Of a stretch of DNA of 47,025 nt, positions 27,338 to 34,841 are shown piece after piece; positions within the stretch are counted from its first letter, which is position 1; each line of letters opens with the position of its first letter. The notes under the pieces are model-generated. The model worked only from the letters and a program-made list of their open reading frames with translations, had not been told where the DNA came from and did not search any database. The stretch spans positions 1-47,025 of the forward strand of contig JAEUVE010000017.1 of assembly GCA_016786865.1 (NCBI GenBank), in the 5' to 3' direction. The translations under genes were made by a program, and so were the position numbers. The DNA is from Sediminibacterium sp. GTDB taxonomy: Bacteria > Bacteroidota > Bacteroidia > Chitinophagales > Chitinophagaceae.

Positions 27338-29758
27338 TTATTCAAGATCGCAGCCAATTGGTGCGCCGGGAGGAATTTCCTTGTGCTGTGGCAAAGCAAT
27401 GTCTTTTGGATTTTTAATGCGTTCCACTGCGTAGGTATAATGGCTTTTATCCAAAGCTGTTTTGCTCATCAGCTCCGCATATTTTTTCAGGGATTCCAGC
27501 CGCTCGAAGCAGATGGCTTTTACTGCGTAATTGCTCTGCTCGCTTTGGCTCAGCCCCAGCAGCCAGGTCAATACCATTTGTTGCGTCTGCTTTTGAACAG
27601 CCCCCTTCAGGCCTTTTTCCGGCGCGGCTTTCCAGGTATAATTGATCACTGCATCCAGTACATCGTCCCATCCGATGGTGTTGGCTCTGGCCTTCAGTTG
27701 GACCAGCCGGTTGGCTCTTTCTGCATTGAAAATGAAACTGAGCTGGAAATTGCTCAGGGCTTCCGCAGCAGATAATGCGTCGAAGCTCATTCCGGTTCGT
27801 TTGGCAAAGAGTTCACCTACGCCATAATACATAGGCGGGCGTGGAGGAATAATGCCTACAATCTTTTCTGAAAGCGTAAGTACATCCGGGGAAAGACAAT
27901 TCAGCACAGCTTTTAATGCTGCTTCCTGCAAGGCATTGGGCAATACGGAAGGCGCCTGCTGGTTGTCGTTGCGAACGGAATAGCTGTAGTTGATTCCGCC
28001 GATCAGTTTACTGGCAGCTTCTACCTGATAACGATGGTAATTGTATACCGGTACCAGCACATCTTCCAGTTTACTCAGTGGGGTATTGTTGCTGACCGCA
28101 TTTTCAGAAAACTGGTCCAGGGCTTTCTGGCGTACTGCCAGTACCTGCTTCAGTTCGTTTACAGGGTCTTTTCCATTGTCCCATAAATGGGCATTGGGAT
28201 GAAACCCGCTGGCTGCCCTTGCATCGGCATCAGCAATAAACAACAATCCCTTTCTGGTATTCTCTTCCAGGAGCTGGTTCAGTGCAAGGTCTGTATTGGT
28301 TCCGTTCGGGAAATCACTATAACCATACATGATTGCGCGTTTATCCCATTCTCCGATTTCGTTGGTATATACTTTGGAAAAATCCATTTTCCCTTCCTGG
28401 TTGATGAAGATATCCGGGTGCGGATAATCCATTACAGAAGCCCGGTTGTTTACACTGGAAGCATAGTTGTGCTGCAGCCCCAGGGTATGGCCGATTTCAT
28501 GTGCAGATAACTGTCTCAGGCGCTGTAATGCAGCCTGGCGCATGGTTTCAGGAACAGGCTTGCCGTTTTCGAATGGAGCAAGCAAACCAGTGAAGATCAG
28601 GTAGTCCTGACGAACCCGCAGGGAGCCCAGTGTTACCTGTCCCTTGATGATTTCGCCGGTTCTGGGATCGGTTACAGAAGAACCGTAGCTCCATCCCCTG
28701 GTAGACCGGTGTACCCAGTTGATCATGTTGTAGCGGATATCCATCGGGTCTGCGGAGTCGGGCAGAACCTTTACTATAAATGCATCTTTGTAACCTGCTG
28801 CCTCAAAAGCCTGGTTCCACCAGCGACCTCCCTCCAGTAAGGCAGAACGAATGGGTTCCGGTGTGCCGTTGTCGAGGTAATACACAATGGGTTTTACCGG
28901 TTCGCTCAGTGCAGCAGCCGGATCTTTCTTTGCCAGCCGGTGTTTTGCAATGAAAATTTTTTCGATGGGCTGGCTGAAGTCGCTGCTGTAATCGAAAAAG
29001 CTGATACCGAAATAACCACTTCTTATATCGTATTTGCGGGGTTGATAATTGTTGTCGGGCAATGCTACAAAGGAATGATGCATGCGCAGGGTAATGGCTT
29101 CGGTAGAAGGGGCTACGGTACGAACATATCTTCCTGCATCGGTGCCGCCGGTAAACGTAATGCTGGCCTCCATTTCTGTGTTTAAAGGAAAGTTTCTGGT
29201 ATTCGGCATATACACAGCGGAACGGGCTTCGTTCAGGCTGTAGCTGCCCTGCTTCATTCCCCGGATTTTATCGGCAGCGCCGTGGGCGTCTCTCAGCAGG
29301 AATGACGTAAGATCGATCAGCAATTGGCCGTTTTCCTCTTCTTCAATAGTGAAGCCTGCAATGGTGGAGGACGCGAAAGATTCGCGGACTGCTTTCTGTT
29401 CTTTCAGGTCTGCAGACAGCGCCCGGTAATCGTAGTTGGGCTGAATCAGCATCAGCTTTTTTCCAACTTTGTGGAAATAAACAATCCGGGTATCGCCAAT
29501 CTGTCCACGGTCCAGTCCGATATCGTTGGAGCCCAGACCCGCAGGCAATGAATTAACATACAAAAATTCCTGATCCTGTTTGTTCACCAGCATCCATATT
29601 TTTCCATTGGATGCATCCCACCAGAAGGGGAAGTACCCATCGTGATATTTCATGTTTTTGGTCTTCTCTGCAATACGGGAACTGTTTTGTGCAATAACTT
29701 GTATGGTAACCAGGCAACAAATTGCCAACAGCAGTTTGCGTGCAAATAATAATTTCAT
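27338..29758 (-). CDS. Exported zinc metalloprotease, DUF5117/DUF4953 type
   Basis: An 806-residue protein with a signal peptide (KLLFARKLLLAICCLVTIQVIAQ). The zinc site is HEIGHTLGLQHN at about residues 419-430, the HExxHxxGxxH form of metzincin-like enzymes. The N-terminal part (MLVNKQDQEFLYVNSLPAGLGSNDIGLDRGQIGDTRIVYFHKVG) and the EAFEAAGYKDAF-like segment before the zinc site match the DUF5117-protease layout found widely in Bacteroidota. The C-terminal 300 residues are helical (QHRRYQ-type DUF region). The substrate is unknown. The gene is single, between two terminators. Confidence 0.9.
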   Translation of the reverse strand: MKLLFARKLLLAICCLVTIQVIAQNSSRIAEKTKNMKYHDGYFPFWWDASNGKIWMLVNKQDQEFLYVNSLPAGLGSNDIGLDRGQIGDTRIVYFHKVGKKLMLIQPNYDYRALSADLKEQKAVRESFASSTIAGFTIEEEENGQLLIDLTSFLLRDAHGAADKIRGMKQGSYSLNEARSAVYMPNTRNFPLNTEMEASITFTGGTDAGRYVRTVAPSTEAITLRMHHSFVALPDNNYQPRKYDIRSGYFGISFFDYSSDFSQPIEKIFIAKHRLAKKDPAAALSEPVKPIVYYLDNGTPEPIRSALLEGGRWWNQAFEAAGYKDAFIVKVLPDSADPMDIRYNMINWVHRSTRGWSYGSSVTDPRTGEIIKGQVTLGSLRVRQDYLIFTGLLAPFENGKPVPETMRQAALQRLRQLSAHEIGHTLGLQHNYASSVNNRASVMDYPHPDIFINQEGKMDFSKVYTNEIGEWDKRAIMYGYSDFPNGTNTDLALNQLLEENTRKGLLFIADADARAASGFHPNAHLWDNGKDPVNELKQVLAVRQKALDQFSENAVSNNTPLSKLEDVLVPVYNYHRYQVEAASKLIGGINYSYSVRNDNQQAPSVLPNALQEAALKAVLNCLSPDVLTLSEKIVGIIPPRPPMYYGVGELFAKRTGMSFDALSAAEALSNFQLSFIFNAERANRLVQLKARANTIGWDDVLDAVINYTWKAAPEKGLKGAVQKQTQQMVLTWLLGLSQSEQSNYAVKAICFERLESLKKYAELMSKTALDKSHYTYAVERIKNPKDIALPQHKEIPPGAPIGCDLE

Positions 29759-29793
29759 AAACAGTGGTTTTGGTAAAAGGGGAGCGTGTAAAT

Positions 29794-29826
29794 AAAAAAC
29801 CCTGCAGATAATTTCAACAGGGTTTT
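29794..29826 (-). terminator. Terminator downstream of the histone H1-like gene
   Basis: On the minus strand a 9-bp stem (29818-29826 pairing with 29796-29804) is followed by a T-rich run into 29794, 22 bases past the stop codon. Confidence 0.75.
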
Positions 29827-29847
29827 ACTATCGTTCAGCAGGTTGAT

Positions 29848-30345
29848 TTATTGATTGTCGCCGGAAGCAGGAGTTTCCGGAGTAAACAATGTTGGCGCTT
29901 CAACAGCTGCTGGTGCAGGAGCTGCAACTGGCGCTGCAACAGGTGCAGGAGCTGGTTTCTTCGCTGCTGGCTTTTTCTTCTTTGCTACAGGTTTAGCAGC
30001 AGGTTTTGCTACTGGCTTTGCAACTGCTTTTTTTGGTGCTGCTTTTTTAGCTGCCTTTTTAGGAGCTGCTTTTTTTGCAACTTTTTTTGGAGCAACTTTT
30101 TTAGCGGCTTTCTTCACCACTTTTTTGGCTGCTTTTTTTGGTGCTGCTTTTTTAGCTGCCTTTTTAGGAGCTGCTTTTTTTGCAACTTTTTTTGGAGCAA
30201 CTTTTTTAGCGGCTTTCTTCACCACTTTCTTAGCTGCTTTTTTCGGTGCTGCTTTTTTTACTGCTTTTTTAGCAGCGGCTTTTTTGGGCGCTGCCTTTTT
30301 TGGAGCAGCTTTTTTAGCAGCTTTCTTCTTACTTGCTTTTGCCAT
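29848..30345 (-). CDS. Histone H1-like Lys/Ala/Pro-rich protein
   Basis: A 165-residue protein built from KKAAPKKAAKK-type repeats, strongly basic to about residue 130. A neutral-to-acidic Pro/Ala tail follows, ending APTLFTPETPASGDNQ. It resembles the C-terminal arm of eukaryotic H1 and chlamydial Hc2-type proteins and should bind DNA non-specifically and condense it. There is no globular domain. A 35-residue block is repeated twice perfectly or nearly so at protein level. It is the last gene of a leftward set after SUI1; the terminator lies just beyond. Function is inferred from composition. Length is likely to vary between strains because the coding DNA is a tandem repeat. Confidence 0.85.
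   Translation of the reverse strand: MAKASKKKAAKKAAPKKAAPKKAAAKKAVKKAAPKKAAKKVVKKAAKKVAPKKVAKKAAPKKAAKKAAPKKAAKKVVKKAAKKVAPKKVAKKAAPKKAAKKAAPKKAVAKPVAKPAAKPVAKKKKPAAKKPAPAPVAAPVAAPAPAAVEAPTLFTPETPASGDNQ
30026..30264. repeat. 105-bp tandem repeat inside the histone H1-like gene
   Basis: Units start at 30026, 30131 and 30236. The first two are nearly identical over 105 bp (they differ near the end, TTTTTTGGCTGC against TTTCTTAGCTGC), and the third is a partial and more diverged copy. The period is a multiple of three, so unit gain or loss keeps the frame. Confidence 0.9.
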
Positions 30346-30409
30346 GATGGTATTAGTTTGTGGGTTAATGTTGAGAAAAAAAGTAAGTTAGAATATTTCT
30401 TTTAATAAA

Positions 30410-30441
30410 GAAAGTTTAAAATCCGTTTTTTGAGAAAACGG
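30410..30441 (-). terminator. Weak hairpin between SUI1 and histone-like genes
   Basis: A 7-bp stem (CCGTTTT at 30423-30429, AAAACGG at 30435-30441) lies 7 nt past the SUI1 stop on the minus strand, followed by a modest ATTTTAAA stretch. It may attenuate rather than end transcription. Confidence 0.4.
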
Positions 30442-30447
30442 CAGGGC

Positions 30448-30792
30448 TTATTTTTTTCTGGATTTGGTATATCCGTTTTTTAATAACCACTGCATTACTT
30501 TATCCCGCTGATCACCCTGTACAATAGCGGCTCCATCTTTGGCGCTCCCACCTGTTCCGCAGAAGTTCCGAAGGCTTTTGGCCAGCAATTCCAGGTCGGC
30601 CTCCTGTCCCTGAAACCCTGAAATAAGGGTAACGGTTTTACCTCCCCTGTGCTTGTTGTCTAGCTGAACTACAAGCTTTTGTTCAGTGGGAGCAAGGGTT
30701 TCCACCGATTCGTCGTTGTTCGGATTGAACTGAAAATCCGGATTGGTACTATATACAAAACCCAGTTGATCTGGTTTATTCTTTTTACTCAT
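30448..30792 (-). CDS. SUI1/YciH-family translation factor
   Basis: A 114-residue protein with a SUI1 (eIF1-like) domain at about 40-112: VVQLDNKHRGGKTVTLISGFQG, LELLAKSLRNFCGTGGSAKDGAAIVQGDQRDKVMQWLLKNGY. The last part is the conserved core of bacterial YciH. The family binds the small ribosomal subunit and in E. coli YciH affects start-codon selection fidelity, especially under stress. The N-terminal 35 residues are a polar tail. It lies between nadC (56 bp upstream) and the histone-like gene on the same strand. Confidence 0.92.
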   Translation of the reverse strand: MSKKNKPDQLGFVYSTNPDFQFNPNNDESVETLAPTEQKLVVQLDNKHRGGKTVTLISGFQGQEADLELLAKSLRNFCGTGGSAKDGAAIVQGDQRDKVMQWLLKNGYTKSRKK

Positions 30793-30848
30793 ACGCCAGC
30801 TTTTGGCAAAGTAAGGGATTTAATGATTGCGGGAAATGCCTGCATAGG

Positions 30849-31706
30849 CTATGTTAACGCCGCTTTCAGGCTCAGGTCCAGACTTCTGGACTGGTGAATC
30901 AGACCGCCGACACTCACGAAGTCTACCCCTGTTTCGGCATAGGCCTCGATCGTATCCAGGTTAATACCGCCGCTTGCTTCTGTTTCAAAAGCCCCGCCAA
31001 TGATGGCCAGCGCTTCCCGGATAAGGTCGGGTGTAAAATTGTCGAGCATGATCCGGAAAACCTTGCCCTTGCCGGTTTCACATACGGTTTGTACATCCTG
31101 TATGGTTCGGGTTTCGACTTCTATTTTAAGCGGATGCGGCAGCAAAAGGGAATAGGCATGGGCTTTCTGAATGGCTTTGTCTATGCCCCCGCAATAGTCG
31201 ATGTGGTTGTCTTTGAGCATGATCATATCGTACAGCCCGAAACGATGGTTGATACCTCCACCGATCCGCACCGCCTCTTTTTCCAGTAACCTGAAATTAG
31301 GTGTGGTTTTCCTGGTATCGAGCAAACGGGTATGATAGCCTTCGAGTTTTTGGGTATACATCCGGGTGGTGGTAGCGATGCCGCTCATGCGTTGCATGCA
31401 GTTCAGCACCAGCCGTTCTCCCTTCAGTATGGTATGTACGGTTGCTTCAATTTCAAAAGCAATCTCCCCAGGCAGCATGGGCTCGCCGTCCTGCTTAAAG
31501 GCACGGAACCGGGAACCGGGCTCCAGTTGCTGAAAGATCTTTTCGGCAACGGCAACGCCGGCCAAAATACCGGCTTCTTTAATTTTAAGGAGGGCTTTTC
31601 CAAACTGTTCAGGCGGTATGCAACTGAGGGTGGAATGGTCTCCATCTCCCACATCTTCCCGGATGGCCTGCGTTACAAGCAGGTGTAGTGATTCGTCAAA
31701 ATTCAT
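30849..31706 (-). CDS. nadC: Nicotinate-nucleotide pyrophosphorylase (carboxylating)
   Basis: Makes nicotinate mononucleotide from quinolinate and PRPP in de novo NAD synthesis. The protein has 285 residues. Signature parts: EDVGDGDHSTL, LNCMQRMSGIATTTR, LDTRKTTPNFRLLEKEAVRIGGGINHRFGLYDMIMLKDNHI (the phosphoribosyl-binding core), KIEVETRTI, IMLDNF, EASGGINL and VDFVSVGGL. The start is the ATG at 31706; the upstream neighbour's stop shares one base with it (TGATG), so the two are translationally coupled. A TTG one codon earlier is not needed. Confidence 0.96.
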   Translation of the reverse strand: MNFDESLHLLVTQAIREDVGDGDHSTLSCIPPEQFGKALLKIKEAGILAGVAVAEKIFQQLEPGSRFRAFKQDGEPMLPGEIAFEIEATVHTILKGERLVLNCMQRMSGIATTTRMYTQKLEGYHTRLLDTRKTTPNFRLLEKEAVRIGGGINHRFGLYDMIMLKDNHIDYCGGIDKAIQKAHAYSLLLPHPLKIEVETRTIQDVQTVCETGKGKVFRIMLDNFTPDLIREALAIIGGAFETEASGGINLDTIEAYAETGVDFVSVGGLIHQSRSLDLSLKAALT

Positions 31707-32086
31707 CAACTGATGCGTATGGTTATGATTTGAAGCTTTCCGGACTTTTGTTTCATCTGGATGGTGATATTATAGGGTTTGCTTCCACCTGTTAGTTTTC
31801 CTACCAGGTAGGCCAATGTGCCCCTGCCCCCATCGGATACTTTATCGAATCCCCGGATGCCATTTTCGGAAAAGAAAGATTTCAGGGCTATTTCAGCCTG
31901 ATTCTTGCTCATATTCTTTATTTCATCCTTGTCGAGCAGCTTCAGATCCACAAAATCATCAAAATGGCGGGCAATATTGTCTACGTTGGCTGTTCTAAAG
32001 GATTGAGCAATAGCATCGGTCTCAGACTGTGCCAGAACGGACAGGCTCAGTCCAAAAAACAGCAGCGATAAAAAGATTCTTTGCAT
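31706..32086 (-). CDS. Exported DUF4783-type protein
   Basis: A 126-residue protein with a signal peptide (QRIFLSLLFFGLSLSVLAQ), which sets the start at 32086. The mature part (AIAQSFRTANVDNIARHFDDFVDLKLLDKDEIKNMSKNQAEIALKSFFSENGIRGFDKVSDGGRGTLAYLVGKLT) has the NTF2-like shape of the DUF4783 family, found in Bacteroidota beside nadC. Assignment is from memory of the family and not searched. The stop overlaps the nadC start by one base, so the two are coupled even though one is periplasmic. No function is known. Confidence 0.75.
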   Translation of the reverse strand: MQRIFLSLLFFGLSLSVLAQSETDAIAQSFRTANVDNIARHFDDFVDLKLLDKDEIKNMSKNQAEIALKSFFSENGIRGFDKVSDGGRGTLAYLVGKLTGGSKPYNITIQMKQKSGKLQIITIRIS

Positions 32087-32196
32087 AAAAAGAGTTTTCG
32101 TTTGAAATCTTGCGAAAAACATGCCAAATTTGGATAAAACCCGGTGACGTATAAAAGTACACTCAAAACCTTAGATTTTAACAGTAAGCAGATCGT

Positions 32197-33723
32197 ATGA
32201 GTAAAAAAGTAATCTTAATCATCATGGATGGATGGGGCCTGGGAAAAGTGAAAGCGGCTGATGCCATCCAGCAGGCACATGTTCCTTTTGTAAGTTCATT
32301 ATATGCACAATATCCCAATAGTACCCTGATTACCTGCGGAGAAGATGTAGGACTTCCGGAAGGTCAGATGGGAAACAGCGAAGTGGGGCACCTGAACCTG
32401 GGTGCCGGACGCATTGTTTACCAGGAATTGCAGCGGATCAACGTTGCAGTAAGGTCCGGTGAATTTGCCAAAAATCCGAAACTGCTGGAGGCCATCCATT
32501 TTGCCAAAAAGCACGGAAAAAAACTGCACCTGCTGGGCCTGGTAAGTGATGGCGGAGTGCATTCGCATACCAGCCATCTCAAAGCCATCTGCACTGTTTG
32601 TAAGCAGGAGGGACTTACAGATGTATATGTGCATGCATTTACCGATGGAAGGGATACGGATCCGAAAAGCGGACTGGCCTATGTGGCAGATGTGGAAGAA
32701 CACCTGAAACAAACTGCCGGTAAAATTGCTACAGTAAGCGGACGCTATTATGCGATGGACCGCGACAAGCGTTGGGAAAGGGTGAAACTGGCCTATGACT
32801 GCATGGTGCATGCAACAGGCAATACCGCTGCTTCTGCGCAGGCTGCCATTGAGGCTTCCTATGCGGCCGGTAAAACAGACGAGTTTATTCTGCCAACGGT
32901 GATTACAGATGATGCGGGCGCTCCTGTAGCTGTTATAGAAGACGGAGATGTAGCCATCTGCTTCAATTTCCGTACAGACCGCTGCCGCGAGATCACAGAA
33001 GTGCTTACGCAGAAAGATTTTCCGGAGTTTGGTATGAAGGAACTGGACCTGCATTATACCACTATGACCCTCTACGATCAGAAATTTAAAAGTGTATCGG
33101 TCATTTTCGAGAACGATAACCTGAACAATACATTGGGAGAAGTGCTGGCCCAACATGGTAAAAAGCAGATCCGTATTGCCGAAACAGAAAAGTATCCGCA
33201 TGTATCCTTCTTTTTCAGCGGTGGAAGGGAGGAACCGTTTACCGGTGAGAGCCGGATCATGGTGCCTTCTCCTAAAGTGGCCACTTACGACCTGCAGCCG
33301 GAGATGAGCGCCAGGGAAATTACCGCAAAACTTTTACCTGAAATTGCCGCTGAATCGGCCGATTTCATTTGCCTCAATTTTGCGAATGCAGATATGGTAG
33401 GACATACCGGTATTTTTAATGCAGCGGTGAAAGCAGTGGAAACAGTAGATGACTGTGTTCGCCAGATCGTAACCGAAGCCCTGCCACACGGTTATACTAT
33501 TTTTCTGACTGCGGATCATGGAAATGCCGATTACATGATCAATGAAGATGGCACACCCAATACAGCCCATACCCTGAACCCGGTTCCTTTATTTATTATT
33601 GACCAAAACTGGAAAGGAACCGTAAATAGCGGTAAATTGGGAGACATTGCTCCGTCCATTTTAACCATGATGGGTTTGCCCATTCCGGCGGAAATGACCG
33701 GTAATGTTTTAGTTCACCCATAA
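32197..33723 (+). CDS. gpmI: Phosphoglycerate mutase, 2,3-bisphosphoglycerate-independent
   Basis: Interconverts 3- and 2-phosphoglycerate in glycolysis, using two manganese ions. The protein has 508 residues. The alkaline-phosphatase-fold part begins KKVILIIMDGWGLGK with a metal Asp. The phospho-Ser is in GQMGNSEVGHLNLGAGRIVYQ. Substrate and metal motifs: SDGGVHSHTSHL, HAFTDGRDTDPKSG, SGRYYAMDRDKRWER, CFNFRTDRCREIT, NFANADMVGHTG and LTADHGNADYM. It is divergent from the nadC set across 110 bp and ends 9 bases before the next gene, which suggests a shared transcript. Confidence 0.96.
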   Translation: MSKKVILIIMDGWGLGKVKAADAIQQAHVPFVSSLYAQYPNSTLITCGEDVGLPEGQMGNSEVGHLNLGAGRIVYQELQRINVAVRSGEFAKNPKLLEAIHFAKKHGKKLHLLGLVSDGGVHSHTSHLKAICTVCKQEGLTDVYVHAFTDGRDTDPKSGLAYVADVEEHLKQTAGKIATVSGRYYAMDRDKRWERVKLAYDCMVHATGNTAASAQAAIEASYAAGKTDEFILPTVITDDAGAPVAVIEDGDVAICFNFRTDRCREITEVLTQKDFPEFGMKELDLHYTTMTLYDQKFKSVSVIFENDNLNNTLGEVLAQHGKKQIRIAETEKYPHVSFFFSGGREEPFTGESRIMVPSPKVATYDLQPEMSAREITAKLLPEIAAESADFICLNFANADMVGHTGIFNAAVKAVETVDDCVRQIVTEALPHGYTIFLTADHGNADYMINEDGTPNTAHTLNPVPLFIIDQNWKGTVNSGKLGDIAPSILTMMGLPIPAEMTGNVLVHP

Positions 33724-33732
33724 TTATTCATT

Positions 33733-34227
33733 ATGTCAATGATTAAAAAAATTGGTTTGGTAGTAGTAATCCTGTTCGTTGTTGCACAATTCTACCGCCC
33801 TGCAAAGAACGAATCAGGAAACAAAGAAAAAGATATTTCCACAGTGTATGCAGTGCCAGATAATGTGCAGCAGATCCTTACCAAGGCCTGCAACGACTGC
33901 CACAGCAACAGTACGGTATATCCCTGGTATGCTGCTGTTCAACCGATCAGTTTGTGGATCAACGACCATGTGAACGATGGTAAACGTCATCTCAACTTTA
34001 ATGAATTTGCCGGCTATCGTATAGCAAAGCAGTACAAGAAGCTGGAGGAATGCATTGATGAAGTGAAAGAAGGAGAAATGCCTTTGGAATCCTATACCAT
34101 GATCCATGGCAATGCCAAACTCACTGCCGAGGAAAAAGAAGCTTTGTTCAATTGGTGCAATGCAGTGCGGGACACCATCAAAGCCCGTTATCCTGCAGAC
34201 AGCCTGGTAATCAGGAAAAAGGCTTAA
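33733..34227 (+). CDS. Haem-binding-domain protein with CxxCH
   Basis: A 164-residue protein with an N-terminal membrane segment (about 4-20, IKKIGLVVVILFVVAQF) facing the periplasm. A c-type haem motif CNDCH lies at residues 53-57, followed by SNSTVYPWYAAVQPISLWINDHV...KRHLNFNEFAGY. This matches the Haem_bd family of small bacteroidotal cytochromes. A second Cys (NWCNAVRD) is near the C-terminus. It follows gpmI by 9 bp, is followed after 3 bp by another membrane-anchored protein and then by a TonB-dependent receptor. It could act in electron transfer or haem handling; both are inference. Confidence 0.88.
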   Translation: MSMIKKIGLVVVILFVVAQFYRPAKNESGNKEKDISTVYAVPDNVQQILTKACNDCHSNSTVYPWYAAVQPISLWINDHVNDGKRHLNFNEFAGYRIAKQYKKLEECIDEVKEGEMPLESYTMIHGNAKLTAEEKEALFNWCNAVRDTIKARYPADSLVIRKKA

Positions 34228-34230
34228 TGA

Positions 34231-34743
34231 TTGTTTAAGTTCAAAAAAATATCAGCTGCGGGCTTATTGGCCATTCCACTGATTCCTCTGTTTGTATTGT
34301 TTTCTCTCGAAATGAGTCGCATCATCAACCGAAGGGAAATCAGGGCACAGATGGAAGTAGCGGTATTGCGTAAAATTGTATTACCGGAAAAAGACATCAA
34401 CTGGGTAGAAGAGGGAAGAGAACTGGCGATTGATGGTGAAATGTTCGACGTGCAGGAAATCAACCGCCTTCCCGACGGTATGGTAGAACTAACCGGTATT
34501 TTTGACGAGCGGGAAACCCAGCTCAATAAAGAACTGGAAATGCACCTCAAAATGAAGGGCGTGCACAAGGCCATTCTGTCTACCATTGCATCTATCCAGG
34601 CGGTAGTTGCCGATCCGCTTCAACCGGAAACGCCGCTTCTCTCCGAAATAACGACCTCCTTATCTACTGCAGATCATTTTTCCCTTTGCCCTTTTAAAGG
34701 GGAGGTGATTACCCCTCCGCCGCAATTATTGCGTATGTTCTAA
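34231..34743 (+). CDS. Membrane-anchored protein of unknown function
   Basis: A 170-residue protein starting with TTG at 34231, 3 nt after the preceding stop codon. The only nearby ATG (34227) runs into a stop at once, and the next in-frame Met would cut off the hydrophobic segment (SAAGLLAIPLIPLFVLFSLE). The outside part has a conserved-looking block, ELAIDGEMFDVQEINRLPDGMVELTGIFDERETQLNKEL, and ends HFSLCPFKGEVITPPPQLLRMF, with a Cys-Pro-Phe near the C-terminus. I do not recognise the family. The position between a cytochrome-like gene and a TonB-dependent receptor suggests a role at the envelope with the receptor. Confidence 0.7.
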   Translation: MFKFKKISAAGLLAIPLIPLFVLFSLEMSRIINRREIRAQMEVAVLRKIVLPEKDINWVEEGRELAIDGEMFDVQEINRLPDGMVELTGIFDERETQLNKELEMHLKMKGVHKAILSTIASIQAVVADPLQPETPLLSEITTSLSTADHFSLCPFKGEVITPPPQLLRMF

Positions 34744-34787
34744 TTCCTGCAATTGTTTACTTAGTAATTGATTTTTTGAACCAACTG

Positions 34788-34825
34788 CCCGCAGGCGGTA
34801 TGGGTTATTATCCTGTGCCTGCGGG
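34788..34825. repeat. Hairpin in the leader of the TonB-dependent receptor
   Basis: A perfect 9-bp inverted repeat, CCCGCAGGC at 34788-34796 and GCCTGCGGG at 34817-34825, with a 20-nt loop, ends 16 bases before the receptor ATG. There is no T run, so it is not a normal terminator. It could be a regulatory hairpin or a dispersed palindrome. Confidence 0.6.
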
Positions 34826-34841
34826 ATGCTAAATATGAGAA

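Noticed and set aside
29851..30405. Long open frames on the plus strand opposite the histone-like gene
   Set aside because: They are mirror effects of the repeat: no stop codons arise from the Lys/Ala codons, and the translated Phe/Cys-rich text is implausible.
34788..34825. Terminator before the receptor
   Set aside because: The stem is strong, but no T run follows in either direction.
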